A stretch of 64,000 nt of DNA from contig JBFIES010000001.1 in NCBI GenBank assembly GCA_041603235.1, forward strand, positions 310,001 through 374,000, read 5' to 3'. The notes under the pieces were generated by a model. The model searched no databases, was not told the origin of the DNA, and saw only the letters and a program-made list of their open reading frames with translations. Every line of letters begins with the position of its first letter. Position 1 is the stretch's first letter. A program made the position numbers and the translations under genes. The stretch comes from Panacagrimonas sp041603235. GTDB lineage: Bacteria > Pseudomonadota > Gammaproteobacteria > Nevskiales > Nevskiaceae. This document shows, one piece after another, positions 1 to 7,772 of the stretch.

Positions 1-692
1 GGCACGAGGTTCGTGCGGAGGCCGGAGACTATACGCCGCAAAAATGTATGCGCCAAGAAATTCTTTAAGAATTTTCACCAAGTCAAACTCCAGATTCTTA
101 AAACTTGAAACCACCTTTTGAGCATCGCTCCAACCGTCACAACCATCGCCCGAGAGCAAAGAGACCACTCACTACCCGTACGATCAGCAATAACTAGAAG
201 CTTTTGAAGGCTAGGCCCATGGGCATAACGAACCTAGGTTCAATGAACTCAGAATGTAGTTCCGTGCAGTGTCTTAGGATCGCGGGCCGATCCGATTAGA
301 AAGTCGGCCCTGATGGCAGCGAGTTCTCCCCAAATCGGGCGTCGCAGCTTTAGGCGATGGCCACCAGTCGATGAACCGGCAACACCGTTGCTGTACTTGT
401 TAGCGCACGCGCATCGAGACGGACGTTTCGCGACACCCCGAAAGGGGCCGAGGCATCAATTCGCGCAGCTTGGACATCTCTTTTTCTTTCGTTCCCTACG
501 CATTAACTGCGACGCAATGCCAGGTTTCGAAAATCTCTGGGTTCCGGGTTTGACGATGACGCCCGATCCAACCTATACCGCTGCAGAGGATTCCTTGCGT
601 GAACTGCTCCCACTGAATTAGAGAACAATAATCGTACGCTCCGAACGGAATTCAGCATCGTCTGCCAGCGGTTCCCGACGCCCTACCGACCA
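1..692. other. Left-edge stretch without a convincing gene
   Basis: I see no gene that I can support here. One open frame (313-621, plus, 102 codons) begins at an ATG without a Shine-Dalgarno sequence and resembles no family I know. Its last third reads somewhat like protein, so a decayed gene or a small unknown gene cannot be excluded. The stretch lies downstream of the minus-strand WYL regulator and may carry its transcription end, but I found no clear hairpin followed by a T run. Confidence 0.4.
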
Positions 693-1772
693 TCAATCCT
701 TGACGCTTGGCAGGTACCGATTTCTTGCGGCTTCCAGACACCCCAGAATTTCCCTTCGCAGCGACGCAGGCCCTATTACCTTGACGTTTGACCCAAGCCC
801 CAGGATCCACCAACGCAGCTCCATTGTGTCTTCTACCTGCGCTTCGATTCGAAACTCGCCGGATTGGAGTTCGCGGACGGATTGCTCCGCGGACAAAGGT
901 CGCTCGATCAAGCTCAACGCCGCTTCGGCGGCAACATCGAGTTTGAGCCGGATGCGTCCTTGTCCGGTGGGAAGATCAAAAGCCCGCGTCTCCTTCAGGT
1001 AACGATCGAGATTGAAGCCCTCGGGCCGGGAACATCGCTCATCCATGAGTTCGACCCGCGTGAAGCGATGCAGCGCATAGTGGAACGGGTCCGAATAAGA
1101 CCAAGCGGTCGCAACCAGATAGATGACACCGTGCCGACTGACAATGCCGAGCGGGTTCAGGACGCTTTCTTTTGCCCTGTCTTGTCCTCTGCCCCGGTAG
1201 AAAACACGAATTTTCTGATCACACAAAAGCGCCTCAAAGATGCTGCTTTGCGCCGCCGCATCAACTCGGGGCTTTTCAAACTGAGGTCCGCGAGGAATCA
1301 CCTGAAGCTTGTCCTTCCACGACGCAAGACGAGTCGCACCGTTGCTGTCGAGGGCCTCTCTGGCTTGTTGAAAGTAGGGTTCCAGCAATTTCAGCGCCGC
1401 ACTTGGAAGTAGACCCTGCAACTCACGCTCTGCAAGGTTCAGAACGAGGGCGGCCTCAGGACTGATCGAGCGGATACTGATGGCTGCCCTGTCGTTGGCC
1501 CAGTACCAATGGATTGACCGCCCGCGGCATTCGGACAGGTAATGGAATGTCTGGCTGAATTCGAGGAGGTCGCGTTGCACCGTCCGCGGTTCGACCATGT
1601 AGCCCGCCAATTTCAGCTTTTCGTGGAATTCCGATGTGGTCATGGTTTTCGGCCAGGTCGGAATCATCTGCAACATGGCGATGCGGCGCATGGTGGCCGT
1701 ATTGTCGTCTTGTTTCGATCGCCGCTTCTTTCGCGCGGGCTTCCGCTCAGGGGATAACTTGGCTCTACTCAT
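693..1772 (-). CDS. WYL-domain transcriptional regulator (first of two)
   Basis: The protein has 359 residues. A basic N-terminus (1-25) precedes a helix-turn-helix region (about 28-75, with TVQRDLL as recognition-helix-like segment). A WYL domain (about 175-245, core degenerate as VIYL at 217-220) and a C-terminal WCX-like region (about 270-355) follow. Regulators of this layout, such as BrxR and CapW, commonly repress anti-phage genes and are thought to sense a ligand through the WYL domain. It is divergent from the nuclease-HEPN-PLD genes, with 83 bp between start codons. Nested inverted repeats in that gap (1792-1820) are a likely operator. The ATG has no strong ribosome site, and Met28 is an alternative start. 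Regulator identity is confident; its control of the neighbouring genes is inferred. Confidence 0.88.
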   Translation of the reverse strand: MSRAKLSPERKPARKKRRSKQDDNTATMRRIAMLQMIPTWPKTMTTSEFHEKLKLAGYMVEPRTVQRDLLEFSQTFHYLSECRGRSIHWYWANDRAAISIRSISPEAALVLNLAERELQGLLPSAALKLLEPYFQQAREALDSNGATRLASWKDKLQVIPRGPQFEKPRVDAAAQSSIFEALLCDQKIRVFYRGRGQDRAKESVLNPLGIVSRHGVIYLVATAWSYSDPFHYALHRFTRVELMDERCSRPEGFNLDRYLKETRAFDLPTGQGRIRLKLDVAAEAALSLIERPLSAEQSVRELQSGEFRIEAQVEDTMELRWWILGLGSNVKVIGPASLRREILGCLEAARNRYLPSVKD

Positions 1773-1791
1773 GAATCGAGCGTACGCCCCC

Positions 1792-1820
1792 TATGCGACA
1801 ATTTCTATCGCATATGTCGC
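1792..1820. promoter_or_regulatory. Nested inverted repeats, candidate operator of the first WYL regulator
   Basis: Two overlapping perfect inverted repeats lie between the divergent WYL and DUF2779 genes. TATGCGA (1792-1798) is complemented by TCGCATA (1808-1814), and GCGACA (1795-1800) by TGTCGC (1815-1820). This is a typical position for an autoregulatory operator that controls both directions. The assignment is from position and symmetry only. Confidence 0.5.
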
Positions 1821-1855
1821 CTAGGATGGGCGCACTCTCAATTCAGAAATCTCCC

Positions 1856-3373
1856 ATGCCCGCCCGACGCCGAGGCCTCTCCAAATCCAAGCTGATGTCG
1901 TACCGGCAGTGTCCCAAGCGCCTGTACCTGGAAGTACATGGCGAGTCACAGGGGCTCGACATGAGCAATCGGGACATTGATGAAATGCTTGCTCGCAACG
2001 GCGAGGATGTCGGCAATGTAGCCCGGATACTCTATGGGCCTGGTCAGTTGATCGGCTCGGCCAAGACCCCGCTAGAACAGTGCCTCTCGGACACGCAAAC
2101 CGCATTGTCCTCGACCAAAGCGCCCTTGTTCGAGGCCACGGTCGAACATGACGGCGTGCTCATACGAGCGGACGTTCTGACCCGGTCCCGCGGCAAATCT
2201 GCTGTGGTCGAAGTGAAATCGTCGACTCGCAATAGCTACGAGAAGTCTGAGGTGAAGCGCGAGACTCTCCAGTTCGACGCAGCTATCCAAGCCTGGGCGC
2301 TGGAGCGCGCCGGGATGCCGCTCCGGTCGGTGAAGCTCGCGATGGTGAATAGCCAATTCGTCTATCCGGGCGACGGCAACTATGAGGGACTACTGCACGA
2401 AGAGGACGTGACCGAGCAAGTCCGCCACCTTGAGGCTGCAGTGACCGACATCGTTCAAGAGGCCCGCAAGACGCTCAACGGCAAGCTCCCCAGCGTAGAA
2501 ATGGGGCCTCAGTGCACCAGTCCGTACGACTGTCCCTTCCAGGACGTCTGCGCCAGGCCCAATCAGCCTGCATACCCGGCACACCGGCTGCTCACACTTC
2601 GCAACCGAAACAATGCGAGCCTCATCGCCTCGGTCGAGAAGAACGGCTGGACTGAACTCAGCGAGGTGCCAAAGAAGCTCCTTTCGCATGAATTGGACCT
2701 GCGCATCTGGAATGCGGTCAAAACAGGGAAGCCCCAACTGGCACCGCACGCACGCGACTGGGCGAAGGACCTTCCCTTCCCGCGCTACTACATCGACTTC
2801 GAGACGATCCAGTTTGCTGTCCCTGTCTGGACCGGGACCCGCCCCTATGAACAATTGCCCTTCCAGTGGTCCTGCCATGTCGAGTACGAGGATGGGACCC
2901 TAGAGCACGCTGAATTCGTGGGCGACGACGGACAGCTTCCCCTTCGGGCCTTCGCAGAGTCGCTGCTGAGGACGCTGGGTCGCGGTACCGGCCCGATTGT
3001 CGTCTACAACCAGGGCTTCGAGGTCGGACGCCTCCGAGAGCTCGCGGCTCGCTTCCCGGATCTGGCACCCCGCATCAAGAAAGTCCTGTCGCGCATCGTG
3101 GACCTGCTTCCGGTTATGCGAGCCCACTACTACCACCGCGACATGCACGGCAGTTGGTCCATCAAGGCAGTGCTGCCCACCATCGCGCCGGACATGGATT
3201 ACGACGAACTCGATGACGTCAGTGAAGGCGCTGGCGCCCAGATCGCCTATCTGAAAATCCTCGATCCAAGTACGCCGAGCAAGGAGCGGCAGCGCCTACG
3301 CGAGGCATTGCTGCGGTACTGTTGCCATGACACCTTGGCGATGCTCAGGATCGTTCAGTACTTGACCCCATAG
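1856..3373 (+). CDS. DUF2779 protein: Cas4-like Fe-S nuclease joined to a DEDDy exonuclease domain
   Basis: Counted from ATG 1856 the protein has 505 residues. The N-terminal half resembles a Cas4/RecB PD-(D/E)xK nuclease: Asp106 and E119-V-K121 form the catalytic core, and Cys19, Cys220, Cys226 and Cys232 have the spacing expected of four iron-sulfur ligands (one early, three late). The C-terminal half is DUF2779 and looks like an RNase H-fold 3'-5' exonuclease: DFET (D314, E316), Asn385 in a middle motif, and Y488-C-C-H-D492, which fits the Yx3D signature of DEDDy exonucleases. A longer frame starts at 1793, but family similarity begins just after 1856. It is the first of three plus-strand genes (HEPN at 3422, PLD at 4193). 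A role in degrading invading nucleic acid is inferred from domains and neighbours. Confidence 0.85.
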   Translation: MPARRRGLSKSKLMSYRQCPKRLYLEVHGESQGLDMSNRDIDEMLARNGEDVGNVARILYGPGQLIGSAKTPLEQCLSDTQTALSSTKAPLFEATVEHDGVLIRADVLTRSRGKSAVVEVKSSTRNSYEKSEVKRETLQFDAAIQAWALERAGMPLRSVKLAMVNSQFVYPGDGNYEGLLHEEDVTEQVRHLEAAVTDIVQEARKTLNGKLPSVEMGPQCTSPYDCPFQDVCARPNQPAYPAHRLLTLRNRNNASLIASVEKNGWTELSEVPKKLLSHELDLRIWNAVKTGKPQLAPHARDWAKDLPFPRYYIDFETIQFAVPVWTGTRPYEQLPFQWSCHVEYEDGTLEHAEFVGDDGQLPLRAFAESLLRTLGRGTGPIVVYNQGFEVGRLRELAARFPDLAPRIKKVLSRIVDLLPVMRAHYYHRDMHGSWSIKAVLPTIAPDMDYDELDDVSEGAGAQIAYLKILDPSTPSKERQRLREALLRYCCHDTLAMLRIVQYLTP

Positions 3374-3421
3374 CGGAACCGGGCAAGCTGCACCAAAACA
3401 TGGAATTTGGGAGTTGCTGCG

Positions 3422-4069
3422 ATGACGCTTTCTGCTGACGAACTCAAGGCCCGCCTCAAGGCGGATGAGGAAGCGTTTGAACAGCAGACCCGGATCCGGA
3501 TTCATCGCAGTATCTCCTGGCTTCGTCGTGCCGAGTCTGAACCCGAGGACCCGGATGCGAGATTCATCTTCCTGTGGATCGCCTTCAATGCAGGCTACGG
3601 ACAGAACTTCGGATTCGAGCAAGCTGAGCGAGAGCTCCTGAGCAGTTTCCTTTCGAAGCTCGTCGAAATGGACGTCGATCAACGCATTCATGGACTTCTG
3701 TTCCAGAAATTCAGCGACTCCTTCCGGGTCCTGATCGAAAACAAGTTCGTCTTCGATCCGTTCTGGCGAGCGGTTCGGGAACATGACGCCAGTGAAGACT
3801 GGAAAGAAAAATTTCAGTCGAGCCAGAAGGTGGCCTTCCGGGCATTGATGCAGAAAGACACCCATACCGTGCTAAGCGTAATTTTCGACCGGCTATACAT
3901 TCTCAGGAACCAACTGGTCCACGGGGGCGCGACTTGGGCGAGCCAGGTGAATCGTCGACAGGTCACGGATGGGGCGTCCATCCTAGGCGACCTCGTACCA
4001 ATAATGATCCAGACGATGCTGGATCAACCACAGCAGAACTGGGGAGAGATCGCCTACCCGGTAATTTAG
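3422..4069 (+). CDS. HEPN-domain protein with intact Rx4H motif
   Basis: The protein has 215 residues and is mostly helical. RNQLVH (R162 to H167) is the Rx4H motif of HEPN domains, which in many defence systems and toxins forms a metal-independent RNase site at a dimer interface. The segment FIFLWIAFNAGYG (48-60) matches the early helix seen in Apea-like HEPN proteins. ATG 3422 is chosen because GGGAG lies about 8 bases upstream; a TTG at 3407 would add five residues. The gene follows the nuclease gene by 48 bases and precedes the PLD gene by 123 bases on the same strand. RNase activity is a family-based inference; some HEPN proteins are only structural or act in nucleotide transfer. Confidence 0.75.
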   Translation: MTLSADELKARLKADEEAFEQQTRIRIHRSISWLRRAESEPEDPDARFIFLWIAFNAGYGQNFGFEQAERELLSSFLSKLVEMDVDQRIHGLLFQKFSDSFRVLIENKFVFDPFWRAVREHDASEDWKEKFQSSQKVAFRALMQKDTHTVLSVIFDRLYILRNQLVHGGATWASQVNRRQVTDGASILGDLVPIMIQTMLDQPQQNWGEIAYPVI

Positions 4070-4192
4070 CGCCATGGAGACCTGAGAATTTCGCAATGGA
4101 ATTCGTTGACACTCTCACAAATTGGCGCAATCAAACCGGTTATCTCATGCCAAATCGAAACCACCAATCAACCATTTCTACAGAGAATTAGC

Positions 4193-5869
4193 ATGAAATT
4201 TGCGTCTAGAAAATACCCGGGCGATTTCATAATTCTCAAAGACTTAATGCCCGGCAGGGGAGTATTGCGCCAAGTACAAATTGCATCGGCTTATTTCGAC
4301 TTAGAGTCAGTAAACGATCTTTTTGAGATAATTAAGTCTCGAAGGCCCAAACAATCAAAAATCAAGATTAGGTTCTTCTTTGATCGCGCTGCAGCCCGAT
4401 TGCATAGTGATCAAGCAACATTGAAAAGACTACAGGAAATAAATGCTGAACTCAGAGAGTTCGGCACGGACGACAGCGGACTTTATCTTGTGCAAATCGG
4501 AACGCTTTTCCATAGCAAAATATACCAATCGCTATCAGCTTCCAGTGGGAAAATTTGGGTAGGCTCAATGAATCTGACCCAAAACGGGTTAAAGAGAAAC
4601 GAAGAAACGATGTTTGGCGGTGATTTCAATGTCGAAAGCCGTTCGGCTCTTCGAAAACTTTCCGCAGATATAAACGGCTATTTCGATTCAATAATCACCG
4701 AAGGTCGAGCAATACCCATCACAGAATTCTCATCTCGTTCACCAGTCATTGGCATTCGAGATTTTTTTATGGATGGCGTAATTTTCTTTCGCCACTCGAT
4801 ACAATCGCCATTTGCTTTCAAATTATATTTACCGGAAGAAATTCTGCATCAACCCTCTGAAATCGATCCCCTCCTCGGCGCCAGTCAGAACGATTCAATT
4901 ATGTTGACTTCGTTAATCCGTGATTCAGAGAGGAAGCGAATTGACGAGCCCACCAACAAGCCAAAACAACCGCGCTGGAAACAATGGTGCATTGAAACTT
5001 GCTACGGATTTTGGACACCAACGGCTTATCTCGAAACAGTACGAAAAGCAGTTAAGGATGGCGAAAATCATCGGCGACCGAAATTTGAGAAGCTCAAAGA
5101 AAAAATAAGCAAAGGAGAAACTCGTTCTGAGATTGAACAAAATTTCATGGCTTTACATAAGAGTATTACTACGTACCTGAGTAAACGAGACATTCCTGAC
5201 CCAACTTGGAAATTTTCCAATGCCGACGACGCGAAGGAACGTTGGAATTCATGGGTTAGTCGTCTTGCAAGTAAGCTTTCAGACGACAGTTACTTCGACA
5301 GGCTAGTTGCCGAAGTCGCCGAGGCGCCGTGTCCAGACGTATGGAATGACCCACTTTCCGCCAAAGAATTCGAACTATCCTTTGGCGAGCACATCCTGTA
5401 CTTGGCAAATTCCAACAGCCAGAACAAGATAAAGGATCAATTCCTTAACAACTTGAAGCAAGACTCAGGTTCGTTCTATTTTGAGAGTGCTGAAGATGTA
5501 GTTTCGAATGTTTCGAAATGGCTTGGTAAGTCGGAAGGAAAGCCGTTTTTTCCATGCGCAGGCTCGCAGCAACAGTTCATCAGATGCGAAGCTGAAGACT
5601 TGTTCGACCAAATCAACATACGATTGCAGCCCCTATCAGAGGGCCACAGCCTCAGCGAATCAGAAGAAAGTAGTCTTCGCGAGTCACTCAACAAATATTG
5701 GACGATCGAATGCCCTAACAACGCGCAGCATTGCATTGATGGCCTTTGCTCATTTGCAAGCCGCAGAGAATGGATAACGCAGCTAGGATACGAGAATCTT
5801 AGCCAGCTATTGGAGAGTTACGATTATCCAGAGAATGAAGGCGATATCTCCCCTCCGCAAAAGCAATGA
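4193..5869 (+). CDS. Phospholipase D-like protein with one HKD motif
   Basis: The protein has 558 residues from ATG 4193. Residues 1-150 form a PLD-like catalytic half: H107-S-K109, followed after about 14 residues by G124-S-M-N127, the HxK...GSxN pattern of PLD nucleases and phosphodiesterases. Only one such motif is visible, so activity would need a dimer, as in Nuc and BfiI-type enzymes. The remaining 400 residues match nothing I recognise and may provide specificity. The gene is clearly AT-richer than its neighbours, a sign of different ancestry or recent gain. Starting at 4106 is possible but adds an unlikely leader. It ends 51 bases before the convergent glycohydrolase gene. A nuclease role in defence is inferred. 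Confidence 0.75.
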   Translation: MKFASRKYPGDFIILKDLMPGRGVLRQVQIASAYFDLESVNDLFEIIKSRRPKQSKIKIRFFFDRAAARLHSDQATLKRLQEINAELREFGTDDSGLYLVQIGTLFHSKIYQSLSASSGKIWVGSMNLTQNGLKRNEETMFGGDFNVESRSALRKLSADINGYFDSIITEGRAIPITEFSSRSPVIGIRDFFMDGVIFFRHSIQSPFAFKLYLPEEILHQPSEIDPLLGASQNDSIMLTSLIRDSERKRIDEPTNKPKQPRWKQWCIETCYGFWTPTAYLETVRKAVKDGENHRRPKFEKLKEKISKGETRSEIEQNFMALHKSITTYLSKRDIPDPTWKFSNADDAKERWNSWVSRLASKLSDDSYFDRLVAEVAEAPCPDVWNDPLSAKEFELSFGEHILYLANSNSQNKIKDQFLNNLKQDSGSFYFESAEDVVSNVSKWLGKSEGKPFFPCAGSQQQFIRCEAEDLFDQINIRLQPLSEGHSLSESEESSLRESLNKYWTIECPNNAQHCIDGLCSFASRREWITQLGYENLSQLLESYDYPENEGDISPPQKQ

Positions 5870-5920
5870 CTACGCTTGCATTGGAAGAGACGCGCCAGCT
5901 CTTCTCAGACAGATCCACTT

Positions 5921-6874
5921 TCACACTGTCGCGGTTAGTCTTAGATTCTCAAAAAGTACCGGAAAGCTTGTTCGCGTTGAGTTGCCAATTTGCCGCATAT
6001 GCGCAATTAGCGCAGCGGGCGCTCCATCGGCCCTCTGCCGAACACCGGCCAATCCTCCTGCCACGCAAGCGGTGGTGTCGGTGTCATTGCCAAATTGAAT
6101 GGCCCTGATTACGACACTCCGATAGTCCGGCTCGCGCATCGCCATGCGAGCCGAATGCAGGCAGTCGACGACGTACCCCGTTCCGCGGCATTTGGATTCG
6201 GGAAAGCTCAGGATGTGGTCTTCAAGCTCGGCCCTCTCACTGGTTCCAACGGCAAATAGGCTCCGCATCTTCGACACGGCTTGCTCCCATCCGTCCAACT
6301 CACCTTCCAACAGCGCCCTGGCCCAGAGACAATAGAGGGCGCAGCAAAGCTGAGATCTGAGATGCGCATGTGTCGGAATAGACGACAGCATTGCGAGCCG
6401 GACCAACTCCTCATCGGAGCCCTGATGCCACAAAGCCAAGGGCAGCACTCGCATCAGGGAGCCATTGCCGTTGCTGTTCTCGTCGGATAATCCACTCTGT
6501 TCCGGAGGAACCCCACGTCTGAGATTTGCGATTGCCTGACGAGAGGCAATGCCCACATCGAACACCTTGCCGTCGACGGCCATGTAACCTTCGTCGAGCC
6601 AACGAACGAGCCTTGAGCCGAAGTCAGAAAGGTCCAGTCGCCCGCATTCGTTCAAGGATGCCCACAGGCAAAGCGCTTGCGCACCATCATCCGACCAGGT
6701 GCCGGGCGGCACGCCGGGGTGACTTCTGACATAACCGGGTGGAGGAACCATGTCGATCAGATCCGGAGGCGGCAGCTCATCAACCGACTTGAACTCATAG
6801 GGAACGCCCATCGCGTCGCCCACCAGAAGGCCGAGCAAACCACCCTGAACCCTGGAAAGTCGATCAATCTTCAT
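5921..6874 (-). CDS. ADP-ribosylglycohydrolase family protein (ARG/DraG-like)
   Basis: The protein has 317 residues and is an all-helical, magnesium-dependent hydrolase of the DraG/ARH family, which removes ADP-ribose from proteins, nucleic acids or small molecules. Visible motifs are GLLVGDAMGVPYEF (14-27), T59-W-S-D-D63 (metal ligands), GNGSLMR (136-142) and GNDTDT (262-267, second metal site). Its start (ATG 6874) overlaps the stop of the phosphatase gene in an ATGA, so the two are translationally coupled. An earlier in-frame start at 6958 would lie inside the phosphatase gene and adds nothing conserved. Together with the phosphatase and the ARPP-1 gene at 11403 it gives the association for which the ARPP-1 family is named. 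The substrate is unknown. Confidence 0.92.
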   Translation of the reverse strand: MKIDRLSRVQGGLLGLLVGDAMGVPYEFKSVDELPPPDLIDMVPPPGYVRSHPGVPPGTWSDDGAQALCLWASLNECGRLDLSDFGSRLVRWLDEGYMAVDGKVFDVGIASRQAIANLRRGVPPEQSGLSDENSNGNGSLMRVLPLALWHQGSDEELVRLAMLSSIPTHAHLRSQLCCALYCLWARALLEGELDGWEQAVSKMRSLFAVGTSERAELEDHILSFPESKCRGTGYVVDCLHSARMAMREPDYRSVVIRAIQFGNDTDTTACVAGGLAGVRQRADGAPAALIAHMRQIGNSTRTSFPVLFENLRLTATV

Positions 6875-7440
6875 AGCCCAACTGTGCGTCCGCTCCGCGC
6901 CTTGACCTGCATCACGTGGGCCTCCTGCTCTTTCGTCTCGATTGCACCTGGCCGACATTTCCTGACACGCGAGATGGCCGAATGCGGAGCCTCACCTCGC
7001 TCGACCAATAGTCTCGCCGCGATTGTCCCAGCTCGGCCAAGACCGCCCTTGCAGTGCACGACGACGGTATCACCTTCATCCAGTGCCTCGTGGATCGATA
7101 GCCGGGCTCGCAGCCACTCCTGTTCCCATTTGATGGATGGCACTCCCATATCCGGAATGGGCAGATGCAACCAGCTCATGCCAAATGACTGAGCCTTCGC
7201 TCCGAGTTTCGAGACATTCAACTTCTCCAATTCCTGAAGTTCGACCAAGCTCACCAGGATCTTTGTTCCTAAGTCTCGAATGCGTTGAAGGTCTGCAGAC
7301 AAATCACGCGCCCAACCGCCGCTAACGGAGTGTCTTTGGCACTTGCCCGGGCAGAAGGTCAATCCGACACGCCCGCCTGCCGGCGAGTCCAGCATTGGCA
7401 CCTGTAAGGGATGGGATTCACTGGTTCTTAGATTTTCCAT
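6871..7440 (-). CDS. Dual-specificity / CDKN3-like phosphatase
   Basis: The protein has 189 residues and carries the cysteine-phosphatase loop H129-C130-K-G-G-L-G-R136 (HCx5R) and a likely general acid in PIPDMG (Asp97). It belongs to the rhodanese/tyrosine-phosphatase superfamily, which forms a phosphocysteine intermediate on protein, RNA-end or small-molecule phosphates. ATG 7440 is preceded by a good ribosome site (GTAGGAG). The frame stays open upstream to ATG 7602, which also has a strong ribosome site, so a longer N-terminus or a separate small gene are both possible (see 7451-7602). The stop overlaps the glycohydrolase start. A palindrome at 7631-7649 shared with three other promoters lies upstream. 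Confidence 0.88.
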   Translation of the reverse strand: MENLRTSESHPLQVPMLDSPAGGRVGLTFCPGKCQRHSVSGGWARDLSADLQRIRDLGTKILVSLVELQELEKLNVSKLGAKAQSFGMSWLHLPIPDMGVPSIKWEQEWLRARLSIHEALDEGDTVVVHCKGGLGRAGTIAARLLVERGEAPHSAISRVRKCRPGAIETKEQEAHVMQVKARSGRTVGL

Positions 7441-7450
7441 CAGTCGTCTC

Positions 7451-7602
7451 CTACTTAAGGCTGGCAGAGGCCCAAGCCTTTTCGATCGCCTCGACCGCTC
7501 GGTCCAGATTGTCTTAACAGTCGCATGTACTCGGCAGACAAAGCGTAGTAATGATTGCGGGTGCTGCCGGGCAAGTCGAGTCAGTTCGCAAATTGAGGGC
7601 AT
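7451..7602 (-). pseudogene. Possible 50-codon leader gene with an apparent frame switch
   Basis: ATG 7602 has an excellent ribosome site (AAAGGAG, 6-base gap). Its frame gives about 30 protein-like residues and then a run rich in Arg and Ser that fuses into the phosphatase. A different frame after about 7514 reads DNLDRAVEAIEKAWASASLK and stops with a TAG at 7451-7453, next to the phosphatase ribosome site. One extra base near GTTAAGA would join both parts into a 50-residue protein. This may be a one-base deletion, a sequencing error or a recoding site, or the open frame may be a true N-terminal extension of the phosphatase. No family recognised. Confidence 0.35.
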
Positions 7603-7630
7603 GCGTGTCTCCTTTAGCCTGAGCTGCGCT

Positions 7631-7649
7631 GGGCTCACCAGAAGAGCCT
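7631..7649. promoter_or_regulatory. Shared 19-bp palindrome, site A
   Basis: GGGCTCA-CCAGA-AGAGCCT, with 6 of 7 arm positions paired. It lies between the minus-strand leader ORF/phosphatase/glycohydrolase genes and the plus-strand dnaB gene. The same arms and the same 5-base spacer occur at 9785, 11342 and 13949. It is a candidate operator of the WYL regulator at 9938-10927. Confidence 0.6.
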
Positions 7650-7772
7650 GACAAAACGGAGACCGTGGCCTGATCGCCACCTAGCTATTCAACGCGTGTC
7701 GCAAGCGACGGAATCTGCCGCATAACTGGCAAATGATGCACCAACACTCTTACCACGCAATTTTGGAGCAGC

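Noticed and set aside
313..621. 102-codon plus-strand frame near the left edge
   Set aside because: No ribosome site and no family similarity; noted in the left-edge entry rather than called as a gene.
1856..5869. CRISPR-Cas locus suggested by the Cas4-like domain
   Set aside because: No repeat-spacer array and no other cas genes are visible. DUF2779 fusion proteins occur without CRISPR.
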